From the NCBI RefSeq assembly GCF_032854445.1, contig NC_088306.1, positions 28,491,764 to 28,555,763 on the forward strand: a DNA stretch of 64,000 bases. Reading direction: 5' to 3'. Of the stretch, positions 24,799 through 36,206 are shown in pieces. The stretch's first letter is position 1, and the number at the start of each line of letters is the position of its first letter. A model generated the notes under the pieces. It worked only from the letters and a program-made list of their open reading frames with translations, was not told the DNA's origin and did not search any database. The stretch comes from Liolophura sinensis (lineage: Eukaryota; Mollusca; Polyplacophora; Chitonida; Chitonidae). The position numbers and the translations under genes are program-made.

Positions 24799-27700
24799 AT
24801 GACGAGCAAAGATGACAATATTGAGGGGAGTTGGATGGCTGGGGTGATGCTGAGTATGTGTGCCCTGGGGGTAGTACTGAACATCCTGGTCATAATAGTG
24901 GTCACCCGGACACCCATGATGAGACGCAGTGCAGACCTGTTCATCGTGAATCTATCCGTCAGTAGCATCTTGCTTGCGGGCCTTTCTCTACCCCTGAAGC
25001 TGGTCGTACCTTTTGACAACCAGATTGATCTCTACGCCAGTAAGTATTTACTTTCGGTCTATGCATGAGTCCTGGGACAGATTGTTCACAATTATATTAC
25101 AACTTATTCCAGGCTTAAATCTTAATACAAGTCTTGGTCTGATATAAAAGTCCAGACTAAAGTTAATACGCAGCTTAACTGCTAATACACTTTTGAAAAC
25201 TTTGACTCTGGGTTTCACGAAACTTCCTAAAGTCCAGTAAAGTGCTTAAGCGGGTAGTTTTTTGCCTATGTCCAATATAGACAACATTTAAGAGAAACAC
25301 TTCTGAAGTACAGTATCATGTTGCTAAAGTAAAACGCTTTTGCTTAAGTGAAAGAATATAAGACGTTTCATGAGGCCCTGATTATATACTTGTATATGCG
25401 ATGTACAGATGTGTTGTCTACCTGCAGATAAAAGTGAGGTCGAGTTCACGAAACTTATGTTTTTTTAGTTTTACCAATTAACACCTTTAATTAACATATA
25501 CTTCCTTAAGCAATTTGCGCATTGTTCTCGCCAAGCACCATGTAGTGTTTCAATCAAGATTTTTGGCGAAATAGTGCACGTTCTACATTGCAATTAGATA
25601 TAAAAGACACAGACGTCCATAAGCAATTTACAGTATTCAGGAAGTTTTGTGAAAACCGGACCCAGTTTGCGATTGCATAAGTGGAAAATTCTTGAGTAGG
25701 CCCTATATGGCGTTAAACTACAATCAAACCAATATGTCAAGCTCTGTTAACACACATGTATATGCACGCTTGAGGTTTAATGTCGTACTTAACAAATGTT
25801 CCACCATATAACGACGTTTGTACGTATACTGTCTTCTTCTTAATGTTAAGGGCGAGTCCGTGCCGCCAGTGATGCCGCTACTAAAGTATCATGCGAAGAC
25901 ATGACTCCCCACCCAATCACATTATAATGACACTGGGCCAACAAGCCCTTTTTCCTTGCTCTCACCTTTCAGTGCTGAGTGCCAAGCGAAGAGAGAGAGA
26001 GAGAGAGAAACTAAAATCTTACATTTTTAAACAAAGGAGATTGCTTAACGTAAAAGAAAGTTAAACTATGAAGTAAGGTTCATTGTACAACCTATGAAAA
26101 TTATGCGTAAAAATACTTTCCTTTATTAATTCAAATTTTGTTAACAGTGTTGAAAGGCATTCAAAAATTTGAATACTATGGTGAGCTTTATGGGCTACAA
26201 TGACAGTATCTAGGAACTCTGACGTCACATCACCTTTTTTTATTCCTGAGTTTCATCAGAAGGAAGGAATTTTGGAGTACATTATTTTAGTAATCTTTTA
26301 CTCATAGGCAAAAAGAGTTCTTCCAACACTGAGTGTCGCGATTAGGGTTGGGTTTGACGTCTGAGTTTCCAACCTCTGATGCTATGGTCCATAAAGCCCG
26401 CCGTACAATTCAAATGTTTGAGCGCCTTTAACTCTTTTCAAAAAAATCTAAAAAAAAAAAAAAAACTGAAAGTATATTCATGTATGGTTCTAAGTGGTGT
26501 ATTTAGTGATGTCTAGTTCGAATTTTAGAGGTCTTTTTCTTTGTTAAATCTCCTGGCAGGTATAACAACTCACGTAACCTAAATTTACGGCCATCATCAA
26601 CCACAGAAATGAGAAATTCACAAACCCGTCAAAACTAAAGCGGCACGCGCCGTGAAGACATAAACCTAAATAAGCATATGTAATCATATTACAAGCACCT
26701 GCATAAACAGTAATTACATGATCCGATCATACACGTTTTAAATGTATTGTACACCGTGAAAAAAAAATCATTTTACGAAAAAAAAATGTGCTGGCAATTT
26801 AGGCTACCGATTTTTTTGTTGTTGTTGTAAATTGGCCGATTCTTTTATTCTAACTGTAAATTTACAATTACGTAGTTCAGCAGTATGTCAGCAATGTAAA
26901 TCTCTTCTGCAGGAGGCACAGATCTCTACTCAACTTTTAACAATGCTTTTATCAGACGTAAAATACACCAAAGTTGTCTATATAAGGAGAGAGAATTTAT
27001 ACAATGTAGTCTACCATTGAAAATATCAAGGACATATAAAGCTCTTCCCATCGGATCTGACATTGTTATGTTATCTGTCTCTCAACACGAAAGGATTCTA
27101 TATAATGCAGTCAAACCCTGCCTACAATTCTGTGCGAAATGATTGACATGTATGGAATTGTGAGGCGTATATCAGAGCGTTCACAATACATCAGCATGGA
27201 GAGTAAATCTAGATCTGCAGCGACAGTGTGGTTGTTGGTGAAACCCGGCCAGTTCACAGTTAGGCTCTACTCTAACTATCGATGCATACGTAAATGCTTA
27301 AAAAATAAAAACCTACTCGCCATATAGCACCATTGCTTATGCAGGGCTAGTTTTAAACAATGCAGTAATATGTTAAATGCAAGTGATCAGAGGTGACTGA
27401 TCTAGAATCGCTGCGTCATCTCCGTCATTTATAGTGCATGCGTGTGTAGGCCTACCGGATGTATGTGTAGGCCTACCGGATGTATGTGTAGGCCTACCGT
27501 ATGTATGTGTAGGCCTACCGGATGTATGTGTAGGCCTACCGGATGTTTGTGTAGACCTACCGGATGTATGTATAGGCCTACCATATGTGTGTGTAGGCCT
27601 ACCGGATGTTTATGTAGGCCTACTGTATAACGAATCCGTAGCAGATGTTTCATTATTGATTCGTAACTGATATTTGCCATAAAATGCAAGTACAGCCGTC

Positions 27701-30700
27701 ACACAGCGGCAAACAAGTATACTTGGTGTGCGGTCTAACAATTCGCTCACCTACGTTGTAAAGGTAGGCTTATTGCACATAGAGGCGTGTCGTCTGCGGT
27801 CAGTTTTTTGTCCCACACTTTGCCCCATAATGTGCACGGTGGACTACATTATTATAAGCAGAACAGTTTTAAGTGTTTAAACGTGCAGTGTTGAGGACAT
27901 TGCTATACTGTCAGATTTGGCAAAAACTTTGTTCAGCCAAGAATTTCCCCAAACCACGCTCCATTTAAAAACCTCCTGCAGTCACCCGCGCTTGTGAAAT
28001 TTATCGAGGCTCTCAGTACAGCGGGAGCCTTTAAGCATTTCCAATTCGGCCTAGAAAATAAAGGATCCACAGTGTGCTTGCCATAAATAGACAGAAGAAA
28101 AGGTAAGGAACACAAGTATCTGCAAAAAGGCGATGGAGAAGTATTTGGTGGGTAAGCTGTCTCAAACGCCGTGACAAGTTGCCACACCAACTGCATCAGG
28201 TTTTTAAATGGAGCGCTTTGCCAAAATCTTTACCAAACCTAACGTCAGAACAAAGCACCCCACCAACACCCCACCACACCCCCCACCCCCACCCGTGTTT
28301 CTGCTTTACGCGGAGCGCAGTTTAGCATCACCTGGACTAAACTGAAATGTGCGCAATGAACTTCCAGCTTTGGACCGGGCAGCGTTTGCGACGATAAAAA
28401 GTACATGTACATTACTTCAGTAGCTGTGGGAGACATTGCAGCTGGCTTCGTAATCTCTCTTACTTGACTGAAACATTATTCCATCAAACGCCTTCACTCC
28501 AAGTTCCTCAAGTTTTAACATTGAGTACAATTTTCTTGTAAGTAAATATGGACAGAGCGTTCGGAATCTCCTGCGCTCTGCTTCATGATTGTGTCTAATT
28601 CCGCTTAACTCCGAGCTAAAAGGTGTACATTCATCGTGTTGAATTAGATAGCCACATCTGCAATCAAACCGCAACAAAATAAGATTTTGTTATCGACAAC
28701 TGAAAATGTAGCATGGTCACGATTTGAATACTGATTTGAATACTCACTGAAAACTGTTGACCGCTTCTCTTTGTATGATTCCATCCTATTTTCGTACTTA
28801 ATGTACTCTCTTAGTTCTTTAGTAATTTGCGTTAAACATCGTTTTGGGAATTGGCCTTGCGATTATTGACCTGGGACGTCCTTATTGGTTGACGGCTGGT
28901 ATACAAATGTCTGTTTCAACGCATAAATATTGAGTATTTCTAGACCAGTGGGGTATAAAATATTGCAGTCAACATCACTGCATATTTTTTTACCTAATTC
29001 TGTTTAAGCAATGGTGCTAGGGAACGTGTGATTTGCTACTTTTTAATCATTTTCATGAACATTTAGAATAAAGCCTAACTGGGGTAAATAGACAAGAGGC
29101 GGTATTTCACCTTATTAATCTCCACGAGCTACTTTCATTTGCGAGCATATGTCAGCTATCACGTGCACTGTCGTCGCTGCTCTGGTTGTACGTCTTTAAT
29201 TATACACAAATAACAGGTAGTCCAGGCGCTGGGTCCAACTGCATGGCTTATTACAGTGTAAAAAAACGTAAATGGTAAAATGGGCCGGATTCCTGCTAAG
29301 GTGCATGAAGATGTCACGTGTGACTCTCTGTAGGAAAAAATATGACCAAAAATAAAACCTAATACTTTCTCAAAAATTCATTAGTTTATCTGTACTTTTC
29401 AGGTGATGTCACATGCAAAATCACTCAATTCGTGCCTCTTTTGACGATAATGTCGGCCATATCTACGATGACTGCCATTTCTTTTGAGCGCTACTTCGCC
29501 ATCGCGTGTCAGAAGATTCTCACCATCCGCAATACGCTGCTTGTCATTCTCGGTATCTGGATTGTCTCCGTTGTAACTTCTGCCCCGCAGCTCTACGAGT
29601 ACTCGGCCAAGATGGTTCCAGACGAATACGGCAACGGCACTCATCTCTCCTGCGGCTCTCACGACATTCCCGAAAACTTTGAGACAATCTACGCCAGCGT
29701 CGTTCTGGCCGTCTCCTATGTCATTCCTCTGTTATTAATCTCGACGAACTACTTTCGGTTGGTGGCCTTCATGTACCGCTTGAGTAAGAGAAACAAGGGA
29801 GCTAAACCTGGCCAGGGCGGCTACACTGTCAATCGCGGCAAAGTACGAGTTCTCCATATGGCGATTCTTCTCACCTCAGTCTTCTGTCTCCTGTGGCTTA
29901 CATATTTTGTCCTTTTCACAATTGAGGTAAGTACAAGTCTGTTGTGATTTATAAATACAGAAGCCTTTGGGCATATGCCTACATATTATAAGTTATCTGC
30001 GAGTAGAGAAGGGTATATGTGTATTTAAACCCCGGGTTTAAAATTTTAACCCCGAGCCTGACATACAGGGTTTAAATCTCCATATACCCTTCTCCGCATG
30101 CGGATAACGATTTTGTCGCTACACGTAAAGCTGAGCTAAGAAAAAATCTGGCCTGGTTCCTTGGCGTAGTCTGCGTAGGTTGAATGCGCCATCTGACGTC
30201 AGGGGAAGGGGAGAGAAAAAAATCATGCTAGCTATATCGACTGCAGACAGCGCTGGTACTGTGTGACGTCACAATAACGCGCACTTTTATTTGATTGGTG
30301 TGTCACGCCGTAATCAAGAATATTTCACTTATACGACAAGGACCAGCAATTTGGTACGATGAAATCGGGCAGAGCCGGGGGAAAACTTACGACCATCTGC
30401 AGGTTGCTGCAGACCTTCCCACCAGCGACGTATATGTACATGTAAGAATTAACTCAGCTGACATCTCGGGATCATGCGTTGTGACTTGCGCATTATAGCC
30501 TAAGTTAACTATCGGTATTCTGACAACTATGAGTGGTATACAGCTATGAGCATTTTGCTTTTTGACACTTTGATCTTTAACATCAGTATTATTTGATTGT
30601 TTTGCAGGAAATCACCGACACGGACAATAGCAGACACGTGTCATCGGGAGCTCACACGGCTAAACACGTGATGATGGCGTTGAGCACTATATCTAATCCA

Positions 30701-31636
30701 GTTCTATACTCCGTGTTCACAGAGACATTCAGGAGGAGGCTAGCGAGATATTGTCACAGTACAGAAACTGCTACCGATGACAGTTTTAACAATTTGAATC
30801 CTTCACTTAATGCTTGTGGTTCTACAACTATGCGACATTCTACGACATTTCCAGACAATAACAAGATTGGGATGGAACAGGAAGGGGAAAAGGAGAGAGA
30901 AGGCATTTACCACAAAGAGATGGAAGGCGAATGCCAGAAAGTGAAAAGCGAGTGGGAAGGCTGTTCTCATGAATGGAAAGGCGAGACGGATGACGGTTAC
31001 CGAGGAGGGAACTGCAAGGCGAAAGACGTTAATCCGAAAGCGAAAGGCGAGATGGATGGTGCTGGCCAGGAAAAACAAAGCCAGAGGGAAAGCTGTAACC
31101 AGGAAGGGGAAAGCAAGACAGACGGTGCTTGCTTGGCAGGGAAAAACGAGATGGAAGGCTGTTACAAAGAACGAAAAAGCAAAACGGAAAGCGGTCACCA
31201 GACAGGGAAAAGCGAGATAGAATGGGGTTATTGGCAAGGGAAATGCGAGACGGAAAGCGGTCACCAAATAGGGAAAAGCGAAACAGAAGTGGGTTACCAG
31301 CAAAACAAATACGAGACAGAAGGCGGTCACCAGACAGGGAAAAGCGAAATAGAATGGGATTACCAAGAAGGGAAAAGCGAGAGGGAAAGCGGTCGCGAAA
31401 AGAACGGCGGGGAGGCAAGGGATGACATCGACCGAGTCAAACACATGGGAAATTGTTCCGAAGAAATGGACGGCGGAAACGACAATTACATCAATGGGAT
31501 ATGGTGTCCAGGGAAGGAGAACCATATTCTAGACTCGGAGGTTGAGGAGACGCCTATCACTGTGTATGTGCTTCGGAGCCCCCAGGAGAAAACCCCGACC
31601 AATGAAGACGAAATCCAGAAAGCTCAAGGCGATTGA
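24799..31636 (+). CDS. Rhodopsin-family GPCR, repeat-rich tail
   Basis: Class A seven-helix receptor in three exons (24799-25039, 29403-29926, 30608-31636), 597 aa with consistent phases. TM1 has LGVVLNILVI (N1.50). TM2 is NLSVSSILLAGLSLP, where D2.50 is replaced by S. The TM3 cysteine is in DVTC, with the DRY-type motif as FERYFAI. TM4 has GIWIVSVVTSAP. ECL2 has NGT (possible glycosylation) and the paired cysteine LSCGS. TM5 has SYVIPLLL. TM6 reads FCLLWLTYF, lacking the usual CWxP proline. TM7 is NPVLYSVFTETFRRRL. The roughly 280-aa cytoplasmic tail carries 11-residue repeats. The features fit a peptide-type receptor, but I cannot name subfamily or ligand. The ATG is set by the upstream in-frame stop and gives a very short extracellular N-terminus. 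Confidence 0.9.
25765..25990 (-). mobile_element. SINE, family 2
   Basis: Shares AATGTCGTACTTAACAA, AAGTATCATGC.AAGACA, CACATTATAATGACACTGGG and CCTTGCTCTCACC..TCAGTG with copies at 32150-32395, 46080-46290 and 52855-53106. The tRNA-like head is missing here. Confidence 0.65.
27437..27625. repeat. 21-bp minisatellite, 9 copies
   Basis: Unit GTGTAGGCCTACCGGATGTA plus T, with the palindrome GTAGGCCTAC at its centre. Since 21 is a multiple of three, several frames stay open on both strands. These are not taken as genes. It lies in GPCR intron 1. Confidence 0.9.
27939..28230. mobile_element. MITE-like element with inverted ends
   Basis: The end at about 27939-27981 is inverted at 28191-28230. 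The core CGCTCCATTTAAAAACCT is exact (27957-27974 against 28198-28215), and flanking sequence matches imperfectly. The element is about 290 bp with no ORF of note, consistent with a non-autonomous DNA transposon. Target duplication was not established. Confidence 0.6.
29992..30108. repeat. 43-bp inverted repeat in GPCR intron 2
   Basis: Arms 29992-30034 and 30066-30108 are inverted copies at roughly 85 percent identity by eye. They share GAGAAGGGTATATG and TTTAAACCC. The loop is about 31 bp and itself partly self-complementary around AAACCCCGGGTTT. Probably a small foldback element. Confidence 0.75.
30288..30440 (-). mobile_element. Truncated SINE, family 1
   Basis: Retains the 3' part, with TTTGATTGGTGTGTCACGCC, AAGAATATTTCACTTATACG and CATCTGCAGGTTGCTGCAGA on plus, and lacks the tRNA-like head. 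It lies in GPCR intron 2 (29927-30607). Confidence 0.75.
30938..31399 (+). repeat. 33-bp coding repeats in GPCR tail
   Basis: Fourteen in-frame units of 11 codons, approximate consensus xGKSExExGxQ. Examples are KVKSEWEGCSH, TGKSEIEWGYW, QGKCETESGHQ, IGKSETEVGYQ and EGKSERESGRE. The later units alternate as 22-residue dimers, so a 66-bp period overlays the 33-bp one. The first, less regular units begin at about 30881. The array makes the tail strongly charged and rich in S/T beside acidic residues. It also explains the long open frames on other frames and on the minus strand. Confidence 0.92.
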
Positions 31637-31654
31637 CCGACAGAATGATAGATT

Positions 31655-31840
31655 GATTGATTGGTTTTTAAAGCCGTGCTCATGAATTTGACGGATGTCA
31701 AGTTTTAAGGAGGAGGAAACTATAGTGCCTTGAGTAAACCATCGACCTTCGCCAAGTGTCTGACAAGGCTCTTGACTAAAAAACGAGGAGAACTGGATAC
31801 GAACCCGCGACCTCACTGTGACGGCGACCTTAACATCTTC
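31655..31840 (-). mobile_element. SINE, family 3, after GPCR stop
   Basis: Contains GATTGATTGGTTTTTAAAGC, GAGTAAACCATCGACCTTCG and GGATACGAACCCGCGACCTC. It begins about 20 bp after the GPCR stop, so it may form part of the 3' UTR. Related copies lie at 43165-43360, 50550-50835 and 63440-63595. Confidence 0.6.
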
Positions 31841-32149
31841 AAATAATCTGTCCTTGTGGAGACTGATCCATTCGAACATTCGAAACTTCATAGGCTTACT
31901 CTTTTCAAATTGGATTTCCACTATCCCACATATGGTTTGTCGATCATCTATAAGTACGACATATCCGAGAAAATGAACACTGTTGTTTTTCTTTTTTTTC
32001 CTTTTATCTTGTTTATTTTGTTGTTTTTGTCTTTTTCCTCGTTTATTTTTTCAGTGTGGTTTTCTCTCGTTCTACCCTGCATGATAAAATGAAGTTTATG
32101 TACTTGTGTTGTTTTATCAAAAGAAATCTACATGCGAATGTAAATGTTC

Positions 32150-32395
32150 TTTGGGGTTTAACGTCGTACTTAACAATCCTTCAGTCATATGACGACGAGT
32201 CATTAGGTGAGTGTACGTGTACTGTGTCAAGGCGAGTGCATGCCGCCAAAGTGCTGCCGCTACTGAAGTATCATTCCGAAGACACAAGACAGGACGCCCC
32301 ACTGTAATCACATTATACTGACACTGGAACAAACAGTCCTGTTTCCATGTACTCTAACCTCTCAGCGCCAAGTCCAAGCTAGGCAGAAACAAGTA
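32150..32395 (-). mobile_element. SINE, family 2
   Basis: Contains GGGGTTTAACGTCGTACTTA, TGCCGCCAAAGTGCTGCCGC, AAGTATCATTCCGAAGACAC and CCTCTCAGCGCCAAG. It matches 25765-25990 and 46080-46290. The tRNA-like head is not preserved. Confidence 0.65.
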
Positions 32396-32582
32396 CCGCT
32401 TTCAAAATCTGTCATGTGACACAATAAAAGAAAAAAAAAGCTCTTGTTAGGATGGGAACTATTTAAATAGAGCAAACATCAGCCCCGAACTAACTCTGTA
32501 GGGCTGTGATTACGCATACGTTTAAAAAGGGTTTGGTTATTGTACAGTGCAATTGCAGGATTATAAGGTATTTTGGCCGTAT

Positions 32583-32850
32583 AAGGCCGTATAGTGGTAG
32601 AAGCGTGGATTCGTAACCTAGAGATCGGTGGCTCAAATCCCCCAGCTGGTAAGCCCCGTCAAACTTGGCGCTGTGAGCAGGGTTGCTGGGGTGACATATA
32701 TTAATCCGTGGTGCTTGGGTGAACCCTGTGCGTGCGTGCGTGCGTCTCTTTTTCTGGGTAGTCAGGAGGACGTGACTAGGAAACCTTGATTGTAACAGGG
32801 TGATATAAGCGCTATCGACCTTTGGAGTGGAGGGAATCTCCCTTTCGTGT
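32583..32850 (+). mobile_element. tRNA-headed SINE, plus orientation
   Basis: The head GTATAGTGGTAGAAGCGTGG with GGTGGCTCAAATCCCC looks like tRNA boxes A and B. It is followed by a body and a tail with TGATATAAGCGCTATCGACC. It is not counted as a tRNA gene because the cloverleaf does not close. A short GTGC run lies at about 32730. Confidence 0.55.
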
Positions 32851-33969
32851 AGTGTTGTAGAAGCGTGTCTGTGAACTCGCTGCTTCAACTCTCAAGATTT
32901 TTTACACTTACACGATGGCCATCAGCTGGTAGATGGCGGTATGTATATAGTTCACCAGTTTGAATAATGGAGTCATTATTGAGTTCTCCAGTTTGAATAA
33001 TGGGGTGTTACAGTAAACTTTTGATTGTATGGTGTAAGGTAGCCAGTAGTAATCCTCTCTGGGTTGTGGTCAGCTTGGGGACTAGTGTGACTCTGATTCA
33101 AATATGTGAGTGAGCCACGAGTGCTTTATGAGGGGTGATAGCGTGCATCTCTTTACCTGGCCCTATACAATCAGTGGTGTGCCACACTCATCTGTATCCT
33201 CAGCTGGAGGGGTTGGTGGACTGGTCCCGCCCTGGCCAGGTTCTTGCAGCCAAGGTGTGGTCAGAGTGCCCGTGGTCTTGTCTTGAGTAACCTCTGCAAA
33301 GGCATGCTTGGAAGACCGGGCGTTGTTACACTAGGGGACGTGTTGCTTCTCAGGTGGGTTATGTGTATACACTGGTCTGACTTCAGCAGCTCTAAATGGG
33401 TTCACCAGCCTTCTACTAAGGGAGGCAAATCTTGTAAACTGATAAAACAGCAGTGACATCTATTTGAATAACAATGTCAGATTTTATTATTTGTGACTAC
33501 TGGTGTTGGTGTTGAAATCAGTGGTATTGTTATTAAGTAGGTAGAGGGCACTGCTGTTGTATCAGTTACAAGATTTGCTTTCCTGTGTACAGGGCTGGCG
33601 GACCCCATTGTACTGATACAGAAGTACTGTACAGTTTTGTTAAATGTAGGCACTATGTAGCGGCTTGTATTCTCGTGTATAAATGGAGTAGTGTTAAACA
33701 GTTACAAGTATGAAGTGTTTGGAATATAGTAACATCTTCCCTGTGTATTTCAGTGCATGTGGTAAGTAGCTGTATTTGACCGCGGTGTACGTGTAGTAGT
33801 TGGTTACATATACATCCACCGTGTAGTATAACCTATGTAAGTTATGTAATAGCAGTAAAGGTGTAGTAGTCGCAATTAGTCAGAGTACAGTGTAATGTAA
33901 GTAATGTGTGGAGTACGTGTAAGTGACAACGTAGACATACATCTTGTTTTCAATGATTCTTGCACAGAT

Positions 33970-34396
33970 ACCTTATGACCGGGGTGTCCGTCTGGTTACA
34001 GCTCTGAGATCCCGTATGGCCGGTATTGCCGGTATGTCCGTCTGATTACAGCTCTGAGGTCCCGTATGGCCCGTATGGCCGGTATGTCCGCCTGATTACA
34101 GCTCTGAGATCCCGTATGGCCCGTATTGCCGGTATGTCCGCCTGATTACAGCTCTGAGATCCCGTATGGCCCGTATTGCCGGTATGTCCGTCTGATTACA
34201 GCTCTGAGATCCCGTATGGCCCGTATTGCCGGTATGTCCGTCTGATTACAACTCTGAGATCCCGTATGGCCGGTATGTCCGCCTGATTACAGCTCTGAGA
34301 TCCCGTATGGCCCGTATTGCCGGTATGTCAGTCTGATTACAGCTCTGAGATCCCGTATGGCCCGTATGGCCGGTATGTCCGTCTGATTACAGCTCT
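33970..34396. repeat. 50-bp minisatellite, 8-9 copies
   Basis: Unit GGTATGTCCGCCTGATTACA + GCTCTGAGATCCCGTATGGC + CCGTATTGCC. Within it a 10-bp word (CCGTATGGCC / CCGTATTGCC / GGTATGTCCG) is itself repeated, so length variants differ by 10 bp. No ORF of interest. Confidence 0.9.
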
Positions 34397-35007
34397 CATG
34401 TGATGGAGGGGCGGCATCACAAGCCCGGACGTGACCAGGCCCGGCTGAACAACCCAACCGTGGTGATTACGTCTGTATGGAACTGTGCATCAGGGACTGA
34501 AATTGTGGATGTGATATGCAATGTGTATAGTGTGGCCACGTGTACTGTGTTTTGTGAATTGTCTGCTCATTAAAGGTTGTACCTCTGAAGCATCGTTTGT
34601 CGTGACCTTCACGCTCAGACCATCTTGCGACATGGAGAACTATTTAAAAAGAGATGAAAATGATGAAATCAAATGGAAGAGCGTAAAGAATTTATTTCCA
34701 AATACGGCCTTTAATATTTGTTCGATTTTTTCTTTGCCGAAAAACGGGTATTTGAAAATGCTTTTGTGTGGTGGTTTTTTTTTGACAACCTCCTCTATAT
34801 ATTACCTTCCCCTAATAATGTTCAAAACAAGGATGTGATGTTTAACATTTATATGAATGCAAATTTATTCTTTGTCCTTACACTTGCATTTAATCTGAAT
34901 TATGACTCCTGTTTACGACTGTATGCCTATAAACATTCATTATTTCATTCAAGTCTTCGCACAAAAACAACCCTTTAGTTGTACATGTATGATTTATTAA
35001 TCTGTTT

Positions 35008-35238
35008 TGACTGGAGTTTACGCCGTATACTCAAGAATATTTCACTTGTAAGACGGCGCTCAGTCCGCGGGCTTTCTCCCACCAGAACATCAACAGGTTG
35101 CTGCAGACCTTACCCCATTCGGCCGGAGAGGAAACCAGCATGAGCTACTCTTGAACTGGCAGCGTCGATAGCAATGGTGAGAGGCTCCTTGGTCCTTCAT
35201 CCCGCCGCGCTGAACACCTGAATCACCGAGACCCCCGT
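35008..35238 (-). mobile_element. SINE, family 1
   Basis: Contains GGAGTTTACGCCGTATACTC, AAGAATATTTCACTTGTAAG, AGAGGAAACCAGCATGAGCT and a decayed tRNA-like head ending in CCGAGACCCCC. It is near full length with a deletion in the GC-rich middle. Confidence 0.75.
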
Positions 35239-36206
35239 AGATTTATAAATCCAAAGCCACAACATACGTGCGTGACCCCTAGGGTATGACCGTTAAAACC
35301 CAAGAAGCTACATTTGATTCTTTTTTTTTACGTTATATGATTGGCTTTGAGAAACCTTGAACTCGGTTTAAAGGGAGTGAACTGCACCAGACAGTCCCTA
35401 GACCTTCTATAACCTATGCCACGCCATCTTAACTGTGTCTTAAAATACGTGATCACGTGAAAGACTTAAAAATTCAGTAACTGAAATTATCATTAAGTAT
35501 TTACATAATTTTTAACATTATAGTTTTGTAGTCCTGTCGTTGCTGATCCGAGCCAATAAGCACACTCTTGATTGCGCTGGAGGTGAAAATAAAGCGAATT
35601 TAACAAAAGTGAAGTACCCACAGACGATTTTGGCACCAAAAAAATGAAAAATATAACTCTGAAGTAAAGCTCAATGCTGCATTTCTGTTTTAAGAGAGAG
35701 GATAGCGGAAGTGGAAAAGGGGTGGGAGGGGTGGGTACACATTGGCATACCTCAGTCACTAAATACGCATACAAGCCACATTCAGACAAACCACAAGCTG
35801 TCGTGGCATGCTGATTTCGGTGAAATTGTGAATATATCCCATTCGGGTCAAGCGTGGGCTGAGGCTCAGGTGCTTGGGGGTGGGGCTATAGATTAGTAAA
35901 GTAGGGGGTGGGTATACTGTATGCATGACAGACGGATCAATTGTTCCAAATCACAGTGCATGAAATCTGCTAGTTGCACATGGGTGGTCTACTCTCCCAC
36001 CTGTTGGTTAAAAAAGAAAAACATCCCACAGAGTTTGTGGAGTGTTGCATAACACAATGGCACTCCTGGACGAACATCAGCGATGTACCCAGATCGTATA
36101 CATGTAAACACTTTACCAGTCGGACGACAGCTTGACAGCTAAATGACCCTAAATGCATGCGTGAAAATTGGTGGTGCGTTGTTCCACCAGAATTCCTTAT
36201 CTGGAT

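Larger units (their letters stand above)
25040..29402. other. GPCR intron 1
   Basis: The 4.36-kb intron runs from A|gtaagtat to ttttcag|GT. It holds a second-family SINE (25765-25990), a GA run (25986-26007), a 21-bp array (27437-27625) and a foldback element (27939-28230). No coding exon was found in it. Two diverged copies of TTAATCTCCACGAGCTACTT-like sequence (29115 and the exon at about 29736) are probably chance. Confidence 0.7.
31637..36206. other. Intergenic region, repeat-rich
   Basis: No gene is supported. It contains SINE-like elements of three kinds (31655-31840, 32150-32395, 32583-32850), a first-family SINE (35008-35238), a 50-bp array (33970-34396) and AT-rich unique sequence. 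ORFs at 34521-34978 have no recognisable similarity. Confidence 0.6.

Noticed and set aside
29399-29662. 87-codon minus-strand ORF
   Set aside because: Antisense of GPCR exon 2.
30803-31525. 240-codon ORF on the minus strand
   Set aside because: It is the antisense shadow of the 33-bp coding repeats of the GPCR tail.
32583-32640. Possible tRNA gene
   Set aside because: Boxes A and B are present but no acceptor stem closes, and a SINE body follows.
34521-34978. Two plus-strand ORFs of 86-105 codons
   Set aside because: No recognisable similarity, low-complexity hydrophobic content and no splice context.
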